Source of the DNA: Planctomycetaceae bacterium
GTDB taxonomy: Bacteria; Planctomycetota; Planctomycetia; Planctomycetales; Planctomycetaceae
Reading direction: 5' to 3'
Assembly (NCBI GenBank): GCA_021732845.1
Contig: JAKFUF010000049.1
Coordinates: 1-64,000 of the forward strand
Length of the DNA stretch: 64,000 nucleotides
In this document: piece by piece, positions 25,794 to 35,400 of the stretch
How the letters are laid out: each line of letters begins with the position of its first letter
How positions within the stretch are numbered: the stretch's first letter is position 1
The notes under the pieces: generated by a model
Seen by the model: the letters and a program-made list of their open reading frames with translations, nothing else
Told to the model about the DNA's origin: nothing
Database searches by the model: none
Made by a program: the position numbers and the translations under genes

Positions 25794-27785
25794 TCACTCT
25801 AGGGATTTGAGCCACAGCGTGGCTTCGGCGTCGGTGGGCATGCGCCAGTCGCCGCGAGGGGAGAGGCTGACGGAGCCGACTTTGGGGCCGTCGGGAACGC
25901 AGGTCCGCTTGAACTGGTTGGAGAAGAACCGGCGGTAGAAGGTTCGCAGAACGGAGGCGATCTGCTCACGGGAGTAGGGCACGCTGAACTTCGCCGACCG
26001 GCTCAGGAACAGGATTTTTTCGGGCGAGCAGCCGCCGCGAATGAAGTGATAGAGGAAGAAGTCGTGTAGTTCGTAGGGACCCAGCGACTGTTCCGTCGAC
26101 TGGGCGATCTTGCCTTCGGCGCTTAGCGGCAAGAGTTCGGGCGAGATCGGCGTCTGGGCAATGGACAGCAGCGTGTCGCGCACAGCCCCGCTGAATTCAT
26201 GCTCGGCCACGTACTCGACGAGGAACCGGACCAGGGTTTTGGGGATCGAGCCGTTGGGGTTGTACATCGACATGTGGTCGCCGTTGTACGTGCTCCACCC
26301 CAGGGCCGATTCCGAGAGGTCGCCGGTGCCGAGCACGAAGCCACGGCTCATTAAGAGAAACGTGCGGAGACGTGCCTGGACGTTCTCGAACACCAGGTCG
26401 GTCCGCTTGTCGTCGGGAAGCTGCTGCAACTGCGACTGGAGTTGGGATACCGTCAGCTTCGTACAGTCGATCCCAAACGGCGAATGTGAAAGGGCACGAA
26501 ACGATTCCAGACACAATTCGCGGATGTCGATGGTTTCGTGCGAAATCTTGAGGTGCTGCATCAAATCGACGGCATTGCGTTGCGTTTCCGGCGTGGTGCC
26601 GAAGCCGGGCATCGTCAATCCCCGCACCGTGGTCCGGTCGCGGCCCAGGAGGTCGCAGGTTTTGACCGCCGCGAGCAGGGCCAGCGTCGAATCCAGGCCC
26701 CCGGAGACACCGATGTTGAGGGAGCCCGAAACCCGTTCCAGCCGCTTTGCCAGGGCGGATTGTTGGATCCCAAAAATCTCGGCGCAGCGGCGATGGAGTT
26801 CGGCATTGGCTTGGGGGACAAACGGGGTCGCTGGCACCGTCCGCTGCAGGCCGGTCATGGCCGTGCGGAGCGTGAACGGGATGCGACGATACGGCGCGGG
26901 AAGGTGCCGCACGCAGTCATCGAAGCTGGTGGTGAATTGCCGGTCGGACTGCAGCCGCTGCAGGTCGACATCGGCGGTGATGGCGTAGGTCTCGCGGTTC
27001 AGCGGTTGTCCGTCTCCCACCCGCGGCGATTCTTTGACGAGCGAGCCGTTCTCGGCAATCAGGCAATGGCCGCCAAACACCAGGTCTGTGGTCGACTCCG
27101 TCGGGCCGGCGCTGGAGTAGGCATAGGCGGCGATGCAGCGGCCAGACTGCCCGACGACGAGGTCCCGGCGGTAGGCCGATTTGCCGATCGTCTCATTGCT
27201 GGCGGAGACGTTGACCAGCACGTTTGCTCCGGCAATCGCCTGGAAGGAACTGGGAGGAATTGGCATCCACAGGTCTTCGCAGATTTCGATGCCCACCACC
27301 GCTTTGCCGGCTTCGAACAGCAGGTCGATGCCGAACGGCACGCGGGTGCCGCCGAAGTCGATTTCAGAGGGTTCGCCGCCACGAGCCCCGCTGAACCAGC
27401 GGCTCTCGTAGAACTCCTTGTAGTTGGGGATGAACTGCTTGGGAACGATGCCCAGCACTTTGCCCCCATGCACCGCCGCCGCGCAGTTGTACAGGCTGTT
27501 TTCGTGAGCCACGGGAAGGCCCACGACGATCAACTGGGGTCGGGCAGCCATCGCCCGCGCCAGTTCGTGGACGGCAAAGACCGTCGCTTCCTGAAGCGTT
27601 GTCTGTAGGAACAAGTCGGCGCAGGTGTAACTTGTGATACACAGTTCCGGAAAGACGACCACGTCGCTGTCGCGAACGGCCGTCAAATCCAGCGCCTGCA
27701 GAATCGCCTTCAGATTCGCCAGGGGATCGGCCACGCTCACCCGTGGCGTGACACACGACACACGGAGGAAACCGAAGGCGTTCAT
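25794..27785 (-). CDS. nadE: Glutamine-dependent NAD+ synthetase
   Basis: A 663-residue two-domain NAD+ synthetase that makes NAD+ from deamido-NAD+, ATP and glutamine. The N-terminal nitrilase-type glutaminase domain shows the Glu (VVVFPELCITSY), Lys (GIVPKQFIPNYKEFYE) and Cys (VVGIEICEDLW) triad. The C-terminal ATP-pyrophosphatase domain has the P-loop GVSGGLDSTLALL and GTGDLSESALGWSTYNGDH. The length matches the long glutamine-dependent form. ATG at 27785 begins MNAFGFLRVSCVTP, as in homologues. It stands alone; a palindromic repeat lies just upstream (27805-27880). Confidence 0.97.
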   Translation of the reverse strand: MNAFGFLRVSCVTPRVSVADPLANLKAILQALDLTAVRDSDVVVFPELCITSYTCADLFLQTTLQEATVFAVHELARAMAARPQLIVVGLPVAHENSLYNCAAAVHGGKVLGIVPKQFIPNYKEFYESRWFSGARGGEPSEIDFGGTRVPFGIDLLFEAGKAVVGIEICEDLWMPIPPSSFQAIAGANVLVNVSASNETIGKSAYRRDLVVGQSGRCIAAYAYSSAGPTESTTDLVFGGHCLIAENGSLVKESPRVGDGQPLNRETYAITADVDLQRLQSDRQFTTSFDDCVRHLPAPYRRIPFTLRTAMTGLQRTVPATPFVPQANAELHRRCAEIFGIQQSALAKRLERVSGSLNIGVSGGLDSTLALLAAVKTCDLLGRDRTTVRGLTMPGFGTTPETQRNAVDLMQHLKISHETIDIRELCLESFRALSHSPFGIDCTKLTVSQLQSQLQQLPDDKRTDLVFENVQARLRTFLLMSRGFVLGTGDLSESALGWSTYNGDHMSMYNPNGSIPKTLVRFLVEYVAEHEFSGAVRDTLLSIAQTPISPELLPLSAEGKIAQSTEQSLGPYELHDFFLYHFIRGGCSPEKILFLSRSAKFSVPYSREQIASVLRTFYRRFFSNQFKRTCVPDGPKVGSVSLSPRGDWRMPTDAEATLWLKSLE

Positions 27786-27804
27786 GGGGATCCTAAATGA
27801 TCGT

Positions 27805-27880
27805 GCGTGATTCCGGGACCGTCGCGGATGCGCTCGACAGATCTCGCACTTGATCCGCTGGCGGTGTCCTGGAATCGTGC
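27805..27880. repeat. 76-bp palindromic element, copy A
   Basis: Arms GCGTGATTCCGGGACC (27805-27820) and GGTGTCCTGGAATCGTGC (27863-27880) are inverted relatives of each other. The inner part carries GTCGCGGAT and GATCCGCTGGC. A nearly identical element lies at 42542-42620. It occupies the whole gap between nadE and the redox fusion gene. Confidence 0.8.
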
Positions 27881-27886
27881 AGGTGA

Positions 27887-29839
27887 TTACAACGACAGTT
27901 GCGCCTGGTTGGGAGCGTTTGAGCCAACCGCGGCTTGGTTCTTCAGCATGACGGAGGCCGCGGCGTACGTCAGGTACACGCCCAACGACAAGATGACCAG
28001 GCCGCTGAGCAGCTTCAGCCAGCGACCTTCGGCCTGCTGGAGACGGCGGTTGGACATCGTGTAGACGGTCACACCCAGCATGATCGAATCGTCAAACATG
28101 TAGGCCACGTTGTAGAGCCCGAGATAGGCGTAGTTTTGCCAGACGGGCAGCTTCTGCAGGTGCAGAATGTTGATGTAAGCGGTCGGCAGGCCCGCGGTGC
28201 AGGCCAATTCAACAGTGTTGATCAATGCGGCGAGGACGATGGCTCCGCAAATGGCGCCAAACAGGTTCTTGGCCGCCATGATCTGACGCACGCGGGCGTA
28301 GATTCCCGGTTTGGCGGAATCGGGGATGGAAAAGGAGAACCCCTTGCCGAACCAGAAAAAATCCTTGATGTTGACCAGACCGATGACGATCCCGAGGATC
28401 CCCAGCGCGAATTGAATCCGGGACACATACGGGATCACCTTGAGGATGCTGAGCAGCCCCGCCATGAAGGCGAAGTAGACGAGGCCGCTGACCAGAACGA
28501 AGCTGCCAGCGATCGCGACCATCCGCAGCCGGTCTTTCATGCCGGCCAGCACCGACAACAAAAACACCAGCACCCACATCGCACACGGGTTGAAGCCATC
28601 GACCAGCCCGATGATGATCGTGAACACCGGCAGTCCGAAGCGCAGCACATCGACCCGGCCGATCCCCTCGACGTCGATGCCTGTTGTCTCCTGATGTCCG
28701 AGACTCGTGTCGGTACTGCTTCCCTCGGAGACTTCTCCACCCGAGATCTCTGGAGGAAGCGGCACCGCATCGACAGGCACCGCGTTGGGTGCGTTGGCTT
28801 TCAAGAACTGCCCCTGGCCGGGGGCTGGCGGCACTTCATCCAGCCCTGGTACCGCATCGACGCCGGGGACGGCATCAACACCAGGAACGGTCTCCACTGC
28901 GGGGACCGCGTCCAGTCCGGGAACTGGGTCGGAGGGAGCGGTGGGCGGCGGAAGCCACAGCATCAGGCTGAGCGCGGCCGCACGAAAGATCGCCGCGACG
29001 GGACGCTGGTCCAGACCGCGGTGGCGCAGGGAGGTCTTCGGAGCGGCCTGGGCCGGCGCGGGGGAGGCGGACTTCTCGGCGGCCGGTTTCTCTGTTGCCG
29101 GCTTGTCGGCAGCGGGTTTTTCCGCAGCGGGTTTTTCCGCCGGTTTCTCGGCGGGTGGTTTCGGCGCTGGCGGTGCTTCCGGCGGGAGAAGTTTCACGGC
29201 GGCGTTGACGTAACGTTCGACATCGCGGCCCGTGGAACCGGCATCCTGGTAGCCGACCAGTGGCTGCCCGTAGATCATCCAGAACGGCAGGCTGGGCACC
29301 GCCACGTTGTGCTCACGAGTCAGGTTGTCCATCCGCTGGAGGGCGGCGGAATCGTTCACCACATCGTAAATCTTGACAGGCAGGCCCGGATAGCGCCGCT
29401 GCAAATCCGCCACGAACAGCTTGGCACCGTCGCAGTGAGGGCAGCCTTGGCGCGTGTAGACCTCCAACACCAGCGGAGCCTCGATCTGCTTGCCAGTGGT
29501 CTTCTCGTCGGCATATCCCACGATGAATTTGTTGCAGACGAGGACGCTGGGCACACCGGGAGACTTGATCTGGTGTTTCTTGCAGAGTTCGTGGAATCGC
29601 ACCAGATCGTCCCGGCTGGCAATCACGTCGCGAACGGTCACCCGGACGGCCGGGTTCCGCTTCGCCAACTCATCAACGAACTTTTTCGCGCGTTCACAAT
29701 GCCGCGAGTCGGGGCGGACAAAGATCTCCAGCGGAATGCACGCCTTCACGGGGCCGGCCGCAACGGGAATGACAGGAACGCCCGGCGCACCCACTCCGAG
29801 TCCCCACGTGATCAATAACAGGGCCAACATGCGCATCAT
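27887..29839 (-). CDS. Fusion of two thioredoxin/glutaredoxin domains with a DsbD/CcdA-like membrane domain
   Basis: About 650 residues. A signal peptide comes first; ATG at 29839 or 29830 is likely, the latter with GAGG eight bases upstream. A first thioredoxin-like domain has SRHC where CxxC is expected. A second has a full GCPHCDGAK. Next is a Lys/Pro/Ala-rich linker (EKPAAEKPAADKPATEK) and a PGVDAVP repeat. The C-terminal polytopic domain resembles CcdA/DsbD-type electron carriers, with VDGFNPCAMWVLVFLLSVLAG and INTVELACTAGLPTAY holding one Cys each. It probably moves electrons across the membrane to an outside partner, but this is inference. Confidence 0.82.
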   Translation of the reverse strand: MMRMLALLLITWGLGVGAPGVPVIPVAAGPVKACIPLEIFVRPDSRHCERAKKFVDELAKRNPAVRVTVRDVIASRDDLVRFHELCKKHQIKSPGVPSVLVCNKFIVGYADEKTTGKQIEAPLVLEVYTRQGCPHCDGAKLFVADLQRRYPGLPVKIYDVVNDSAALQRMDNLTREHNVAVPSLPFWMIYGQPLVGYQDAGSTGRDVERYVNAAVKLLPPEAPPAPKPPAEKPAEKPAAEKPAADKPATEKPAAEKSASPAPAQAAPKTSLRHRGLDQRPVAAIFRAAALSLMLWLPPPTAPSDPVPGLDAVPAVETVPGVDAVPGVDAVPGLDEVPPAPGQGQFLKANAPNAVPVDAVPLPPEISGGEVSEGSSTDTSLGHQETTGIDVEGIGRVDVLRFGLPVFTIIIGLVDGFNPCAMWVLVFLLSVLAGMKDRLRMVAIAGSFVLVSGLVYFAFMAGLLSILKVIPYVSRIQFALGILGIVIGLVNIKDFFWFGKGFSFSIPDSAKPGIYARVRQIMAAKNLFGAICGAIVLAALINTVELACTAGLPTAYINILHLQKLPVWQNYAYLGLYNVAYMFDDSIMLGVTVYTMSNRRLQQAEGRWLKLLSGLVILSLGVYLTYAAASVMLKNQAAVGSNAPNQAQLSL

Positions 29840-30319
29840 CCTCAGGCAGGCTGCTCGCCCACCGACCAGGGCCGCCGCCACTCACCATGCCCTGGGAGTG
29901 CGGCGATCAGTACCAAAAATGAGCACTCTGACTTCGAAAACCACGCGGAATCCGAAGCATGCGCTCAATCGCAGGCCCGCGAAATTGCCGTCCTTATTGC
30001 AGTTCGATACTGTGCGATGACGTTTTGAGCCTCGACATCGCACTTCCAATGCCCATTCAAAGCAATGATGTGAGTTAATCACTCAAGTGACTGGGTGTCA
30101 ACGCGAATACGGCGACCGGGCACCGTCCGTGGGAAGTTCCAAGCATGAAGTTCCGTTGACATCCGCGAGGCAATCTGTGCCTGAGACACATGGCAGTCTC
30201 TAAGAGTGCTTTGGGCAGTCTGAGACGCCTTCCGGTCGCGCTGCCCCGGAAGTTAGGCAGGGAGGGAGCCTCTCATCCAAGGGACACGCCCGGGTCCGGC
30301 GACTGGTGGCTCTCCGGGG
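29840..30319. other. Intergenic region without recognised features
   Basis: About 480 bases upstream of the redox fusion gene and downstream of the small membrane protein gene. No repeat, hairpin or gene could be supported. The fusion gene's promoter should be here. Confidence 0.5.
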
Positions 30320-30592
30320 TCAAATTTCGCCGGCAAACACCACTTCGACTTCCTGGAACGGACGCAGTTTCCAGCGGTAGCCACGGATGGCGGTGTCCGG
30401 CCGAGGAGCCACCGAGAAGTCGATCGTGGGCAGGGAATTGGACAGGCCGAATCCTTCAAACCGCGCCGGCGTCAGAAATGTTTCCCGCCGAATATCCTGT
30501 TCAGCCAGCAGATACAGGCCGATGCAGCCGCACATCAGCAGGCATGCGAGGCAGACGGCCACCCGCTGACATGCCCGCTTCAGTCGAATCAT
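30320..30592 (-). CDS. Small membrane-anchored hypothetical protein
   Basis: A 90-residue protein (99 if ATG at 30619 is used). One hydrophobic segment (ACQRVAVCLACLLMCGCIGL) is followed by about 55 polar residues that should lie outside the membrane. No haem or metal motif is visible. The 19-45-base gap after the DUF3365-like gene suggests it is the third gene of that transcript. The function is unknown. Neither candidate start has a strong ribosome-binding site. Confidence 0.6.
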   Translation of the reverse strand: MIRLKRACQRVAVCLACLLMCGCIGLYLLAEQDIRRETFLTPARFEGFGLSNSLPTIDFSVAPRPDTAIRGYRWKLRPFQEVEVVFAGEI

Positions 30593-30637
30593 TTCGCCGC
30601 CCTTTTGTTCCAGATGCATGGCATCAGGCAGACCTGC

Positions 30638-31228
30638 TCAATCCGGCGCACAGGGCACGGAGATCACCAAACCGGCCGCACGCGGGTCAGTGCTGGTCCG
30701 CCGCGGCAGATGGCACTTGAGACACTCCGAGGTCAGCAGGATCAGTCCGGCATGACGGTAAACGCCACCCTTTGCCAGTTCGAACTCGTGATTGCCGCTG
30801 GCCAGCGCCGCGACGGCCTCTTTCTCAAAGTCGTTCTGCGGGTTGTGGTCCACATTCATCGCCTTGGCGTTGACCACGAGCCACCGCAGCTCGACTTTCT
30901 GACGTTTCCCCAGTTCCTTAAAGACGGTCTTGAGCGTGGCGGCGGGGATGGCCAGCCCCTCGTCCTCGCGATAATACTCGTGATGCACGACCTGCAGGGT
31001 GGCGTGCATCGCCTCGTGCAGCAGCCGTGCCCGGCCACGGGCCGCCTCGACGGTGGGGACTTCCGTCACCGGTTGGTCGGTCGCTTCTTTGTCGGCGGCA
31101 TCGCGGGCGGAGTCCACCGCCGGCTGTGCCACGGCCGGTTCGCTGACGATTCCACCCGCGAATGTCCACACGAAAAGTCCTGCCGTCAGCCCGAACGCCA
31201 GCAGGCGCGGAAGCGAGTTGCGTTTCAT
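30638..31228 (-). CDS. DUF3365/Tll0287-like c-type haem protein, copy 1
   Basis: A 196-residue exported protein with signal peptide (LLAFGLTAGLFVWTFAGGIV). It matches the DUF3365/Tll0287-like haem-sensor pattern: ARLLHEAMHATLQVVHHEYY, then VELRWLVVNAKAMNVDHNPQ, FEKEAVAALASG and a c-type haem site, CLKCH. This fold is PAS-like and often serves as a redox sensor, alone or fused to kinases. It is a tandem paralogue of the gene at 31289-31861, with 60 bases between them. No partner kinase is adjacent. Confidence 0.8.
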   Translation of the reverse strand: MKRNSLPRLLAFGLTAGLFVWTFAGGIVSEPAVAQPAVDSARDAADKEATDQPVTEVPTVEAARGRARLLHEAMHATLQVVHHEYYREDEGLAIPAATLKTVFKELGKRQKVELRWLVVNAKAMNVDHNPQNDFEKEAVAALASGNHEFELAKGGVYRHAGLILLTSECLKCHLPRRTSTDPRAAGLVISVPCAPD

Positions 31229-31288
31229 TCGGACCCCCGGGTTTGGTGCGTGGAGATCATCATCTGGTTCATCGTGATTCCGGACGGA

Positions 31289-31861
31289 CTATTCCGCATG
31301 CACGGGGATGCGAATGATCAGTGCGGCAAATTTCTGTGTCTTGGTGGGCGGAAGGAACGGGGTGGTGTGGCAACTGACGCAGCCGGCCCCCAACGGGATG
31401 GCACCCGCCCGCTGAAAGAACCCGTCTTCCACCTGCTCGTAAGAATCCTTGCCGCCGACGATGGCCGAAACGGCACGCCGCTCGAACGGATCATTGGGCT
31501 CATGCTCGACGCTCATCGGCTTGGTGTTGACCGAAATCCAGCGGGCGCTGATCTTGAGATCCTGCTCGACGTCTTCAAAAACATCCTCCAGCGCGCGGGC
31601 TGGCAGCACCGCCCGATTGGTGTGGAAATAGTGCCGGTGCATCGTCTCCAGTGTCGAGGCGTAGACGTTGTGCATCACCTCCGCCCGGTCGCGCGCGGTC
31701 GCCACCGAAGTCCGCGCCTTCTCAACAGCCTCGGCCTCCGCCTTGGCTTTTGCGGCTTTTCTGTCCTCCGCTGGCGACTGTGCCTGCAAAGCCCAGGAAA
31801 CACCACAGACGAGCACCATGAACAGCATGGCGCACCCAAATCCCATCATTCGAGTTTTCAT
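31289..31861 (-). CDS. DUF3365/Tll0287-like c-type haem protein, copy 2
   Basis: A 190-residue exported paralogue of the next gene. It has a signal peptide (MMGFGCAMLFMVLVCGVSWA) and an Ala/Lys/Glu-rich helix. Core blocks are AEVMHNVYASTLETMHRHYF, ISARWISVNTKPMSVEHEPN and FERRAVSAIVGG, and the haem site is GAGCVSCHTTP. The two proteins share order and spacing of every block, so they arose by duplication. It is the first gene of a probable three-gene transcript that includes the small membrane protein. A role in periplasmic redox sensing or electron transfer is inferred from the family. Confidence 0.8.
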   Translation of the reverse strand: MKTRMMGFGCAMLFMVLVCGVSWALQAQSPAEDRKAAKAKAEAEAVEKARTSVATARDRAEVMHNVYASTLETMHRHYFHTNRAVLPARALEDVFEDVEQDLKISARWISVNTKPMSVEHEPNDPFERRAVSAIVGGKDSYEQVEDGFFQRAGAIPLGAGCVSCHTTPFLPPTKTQKFAALIIRIPVHAE

Positions 31862-32450
31862 GGCGATCTTTCCTGGATGTCACGGCGAGTTCCCAGACGC
31901 GCACGTCCTGCTGAGTCAGATCACGAATTCACGGCGACGGCCGCCGCAGCCTGTGCCCAGTCCCCGTCCGCTTGCCGTTTCCCGCTGCATGGGTTCAATC
32001 CGCGGAAAGACCACCAGTTGGGGATGTGGACAGGAGTGATTTTGAAAACAGGACATAGAGGTCGACTTTAACCCTTCCGCAGACAAGCGTCCAGACTACA
32101 TTCGTTTAAACATGCGTTATTCGGAGAATTGACCGCCGAAATCCTGGCGGATTCGGGGCGTCGAGACAGCCGCAGTCAACAGGAACCGGCGCACCTCGCG
32201 CGGTTGATGCCCCTGCGCGAACTGTTCTTCGTCACAGTCACGCGGTTGCGCGAACATCGGATAGAACAAAAGGAGTTGTGAATCGAAGGAAACGAAGTGC
32301 GTGGGTGGAGCGCTGAAAACCACGGCAGCCCTCACACTGGTGGGTTATCAGCCCCATGGGGTGGCTACGGTCCACTCACTCACCAGAATGACGGTCACGA
32401 GGCCTCGCTCTACTGACCGTACAACGGCCATCTCGGAAAGCCTCTCCGCG
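31862..32450. other. Intergenic region
   Basis: About 590 bases between the haem protein gene and the end of the first BlaR1-type gene. A 13-base GAAGGAAACGAAG piece at 32285-32297 is the inverse of the T/C-rich repeat at 17.6 and 37.8 kb. No supported gene; short frames lack ribosome-binding sites. Confidence 0.5.
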
Positions 32451-35400
32451 CTAATTGGCCACTTTCCCGCGTTCATCCTGCGTAAAGATCCCTTCGGGAA
32501 TTTGCAGTTCAAAGTCACTGTCGGTGAACTTGGGACTGATCTCCCAATCCTGGAACGTGACGTGGTACTGCCAGGAAATCGTGGGTTCCTGCTTGAGTTT
32601 GGCCTTCTCGGCACTGACGTTCCAGGACGTATAGACGCCGGTTCCCGGGAGCCACGGGCCGTCGGTGCCGGTACGGGTGAAATCAGCGGTTTCGGTGAGG
32701 GTGTATTCGTGCCACGTTTCCTGGCCCTCGAAACGGATTGCGGCCCCGCGGCTGACGGGGATCCAGTCGTGCTCGGGGTCCAGCAGCAGTTGTCCCCGGT
32801 AGCCACTGCCGTTGCGGACCACCGGTTCCGCTTCAACACGCACCAGCTCGCGATCTTCCAGTTTCTCACGGCCAACGATTTTGTAGCGGCCGGAGCCAAG
32901 TTCTTCCGAAAGCAGCGTGCTGAAGTAGTGCATGAAGTATCTGCGCGGGTCGACCTCCATCGGGATGCGACTCTTGTCGGGACCGATGTAGGCCCAGTCA
33001 AATTTGGTCTGTCCCCGGAGTACCGTGGTTTGCTTGCCGTCAAACACGGCCAGTTCCCGCTGTTGGAAGACGTCTGTAGTGCCGATCCTTCCCGGGCGGC
33101 CGCCGTCTTCCGAGGAACGAATGCGGCCTTTGTCGTCGACGGCGAAGGTGGTTGTGATACTCCGCGAAAGTTCCGGGCCTTCGTTGTCAAAGCCGGTTCT
33201 CTGCTTGATGTTGGCGGTGGATTTGACTCGAAAATTTTGGACTTTGGCCTCGGCCTTTTTCAATTCGGCGACAATCTTGGCCAGCTCAGAGTTGGCCAAC
33301 TTGGTCTCGGCGACGAGCGCGTCCTGAGCTTGAATGATCTGCTTCAAGGACAATTTTTGAGCTTCGAGTTTCTCCGCTTCGGTCTGAGTTTTGGGTGGCT
33401 CTTTCGTGGCGACTGCTTCTGCAGGGGCCGTCTTCGCCGCCTGACCATCCTCGTTCTTCTCATCCCGCGGCACCTGCACGATGAGCGTGTCGTCGTCTTC
33501 ATTCACGATGGCATAGCGTGCTTCCGTTCGCGGTCCTTTTTCCCCCAGACGAGCCGCGCGGCTGCAGAGATTGAAACCACCCTGGCGGTCCAGCCAGTCC
33601 TGGCTCAAGTCCATGGCGGCGTCGGTCAGCCCCTTGGGGACATGCAGCTCGAAAACACCTGGCTTGTCCTTGACGTCCTGAAAGTAACCGCGCCACCGCA
33701 AGTGTGGCTCAGCCGGCGACGACCCGTAAAACTCCAGATTGGCGGAGGTGTGCGGGCTTCCGTCCGCGTTCAGGACCTTCGCCGTGAGTTTGACCGAAGC
33801 CACGGGTGCAAAATTGATTTCCAGCGATTCTGGCACCGGCTCTCCCGCCTTGACCTGCGCAAAGGTCGGCAGATAGACGGTCGGCAGTTTGATCCCACGC
33901 TGCTTCCAGGCTCCCAGATCCCCGTGATCCCGCAACCGCACGTCGACGGGATTCTTCAGCGAAACGGGTGGCAACTCATACCGACCTTCCGCATCCGTCA
34001 GCACCCGCAACAACGGGCGTTCCTTGCCGCCATAGACCCCATCTTCACCGTCGCCCTGGACCGCGACTTGTGGCACACCCTTGCCCTGGGCATCCACAAC
34101 GCGCCCGCGAACGCGCGTCCCCCGCTCCAGTTTGAGCGGCTTTTGCTCGCCGTAGTCGCGGCTAACGACGCGAGCCACGCCAACGGCGTCAGCCGGCAGG
34201 AAATACAGCCGGTGTTGACGATCGGGAATGCGAACTTTGAACCGCCCAGCGGCATCCGTCACAGTGATGGGCGTGCGTCCCAAGTACTCCGGGTACTGCT
34301 CGGCAACCAGCACGGGAACGCCAGCCTTCGGCTTGCCGTCTGGCCCCAAGATCTTTCCCGTGACTTCATGACCACGCTTGATCCGCTTCGTTCCCAGGTT
34401 TGCCTGCAACCGCTCGGGGTCGTTCAGCAGCCGTTCATCCAGATCCCAATAGCCGAAGGAACGTTCCACCACAAAGTCGGGATGAGTAACGACCTGCTCC
34501 AGCACGCAATTCTGTTTTTGGCATTCGAGTGGGAGCGGCAGGGTGTAGCGGCCCTCGGCGTCGGTCTTCAGGCGACGGCTGACCAGCGGCCGCAGCGTTC
34601 CGTCAGGCTCGACAGTCGACATCCGCTTCTGCCAATTGCCGTCGTAGTAGCGCAGTTCCACCTCGGCCCCCGCAACCGGTTTGCCGCCATCGGCATCCAC
34701 CACCTGCGACACCAGCAGTGGTTTGTCCGTGGCCGCGGGGCGTTCATCCACTGGCCTGGTCGGCGCAGTGCCGCCAGGGGCAGGCTGGGCAGCCTGTGCC
34801 ATGCTCGTGCGGGAGACAGGCTGGCAGACCGCCAGCCCGGCCACCAAGACCAGCGCTCCGAACAGCGAACCGGCCGCGAGCCCAGACCGCAGCGGCGCGT
34901 GGCTCCGGGATCCGTCAAACATCGTCCGTACCCGATGCTCCAGGTTGCTGCCCTGTGCCATCGCCACCGCCAGCAACGGCACGCCAGCAGGCTGGCGGCA
35001 CATCCGAGCCACTTCCAAGAGCTGGGCGGCATAGTCGGAGGCCCGCTCGCCAGCATGCACCACCACGTCATCGCAGGCCAGTTCGCGTTCCAGACGCAGG
35101 CGGTTCAGCGCCCACCAGGCCAGGGGATGGAACCAGTAAAAGGCACACGCCAGACGACCGAGCAATTGGAAAATCACATCGCCTCGCTGAACGTGTGCCA
35201 GTTCGTGGAGCAGCACGGCCCGTTGCAGGGGTTCGCTCCAGTCCCGCGCCTGTGTCGGCAGCAGGACCACCGGCCGGAAGATTCCCGACGTCAGCGGAAC
35301 GAACGGCTGCGCATGCTCCCGCAACTCCACGGCACGCAAGAGGCCCAGTCGCTGCCGCTGTTCGTCGGCGTAGGGCTGCCATCCCGCCATCCGTTGAGAA

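Noticed and set aside
32117-32335. Small minus-strand gene after the DUF3365-like genes
   Set aside because: 72 residues with no domain or ribosome-binding site, in a region that otherwise looks non-coding.
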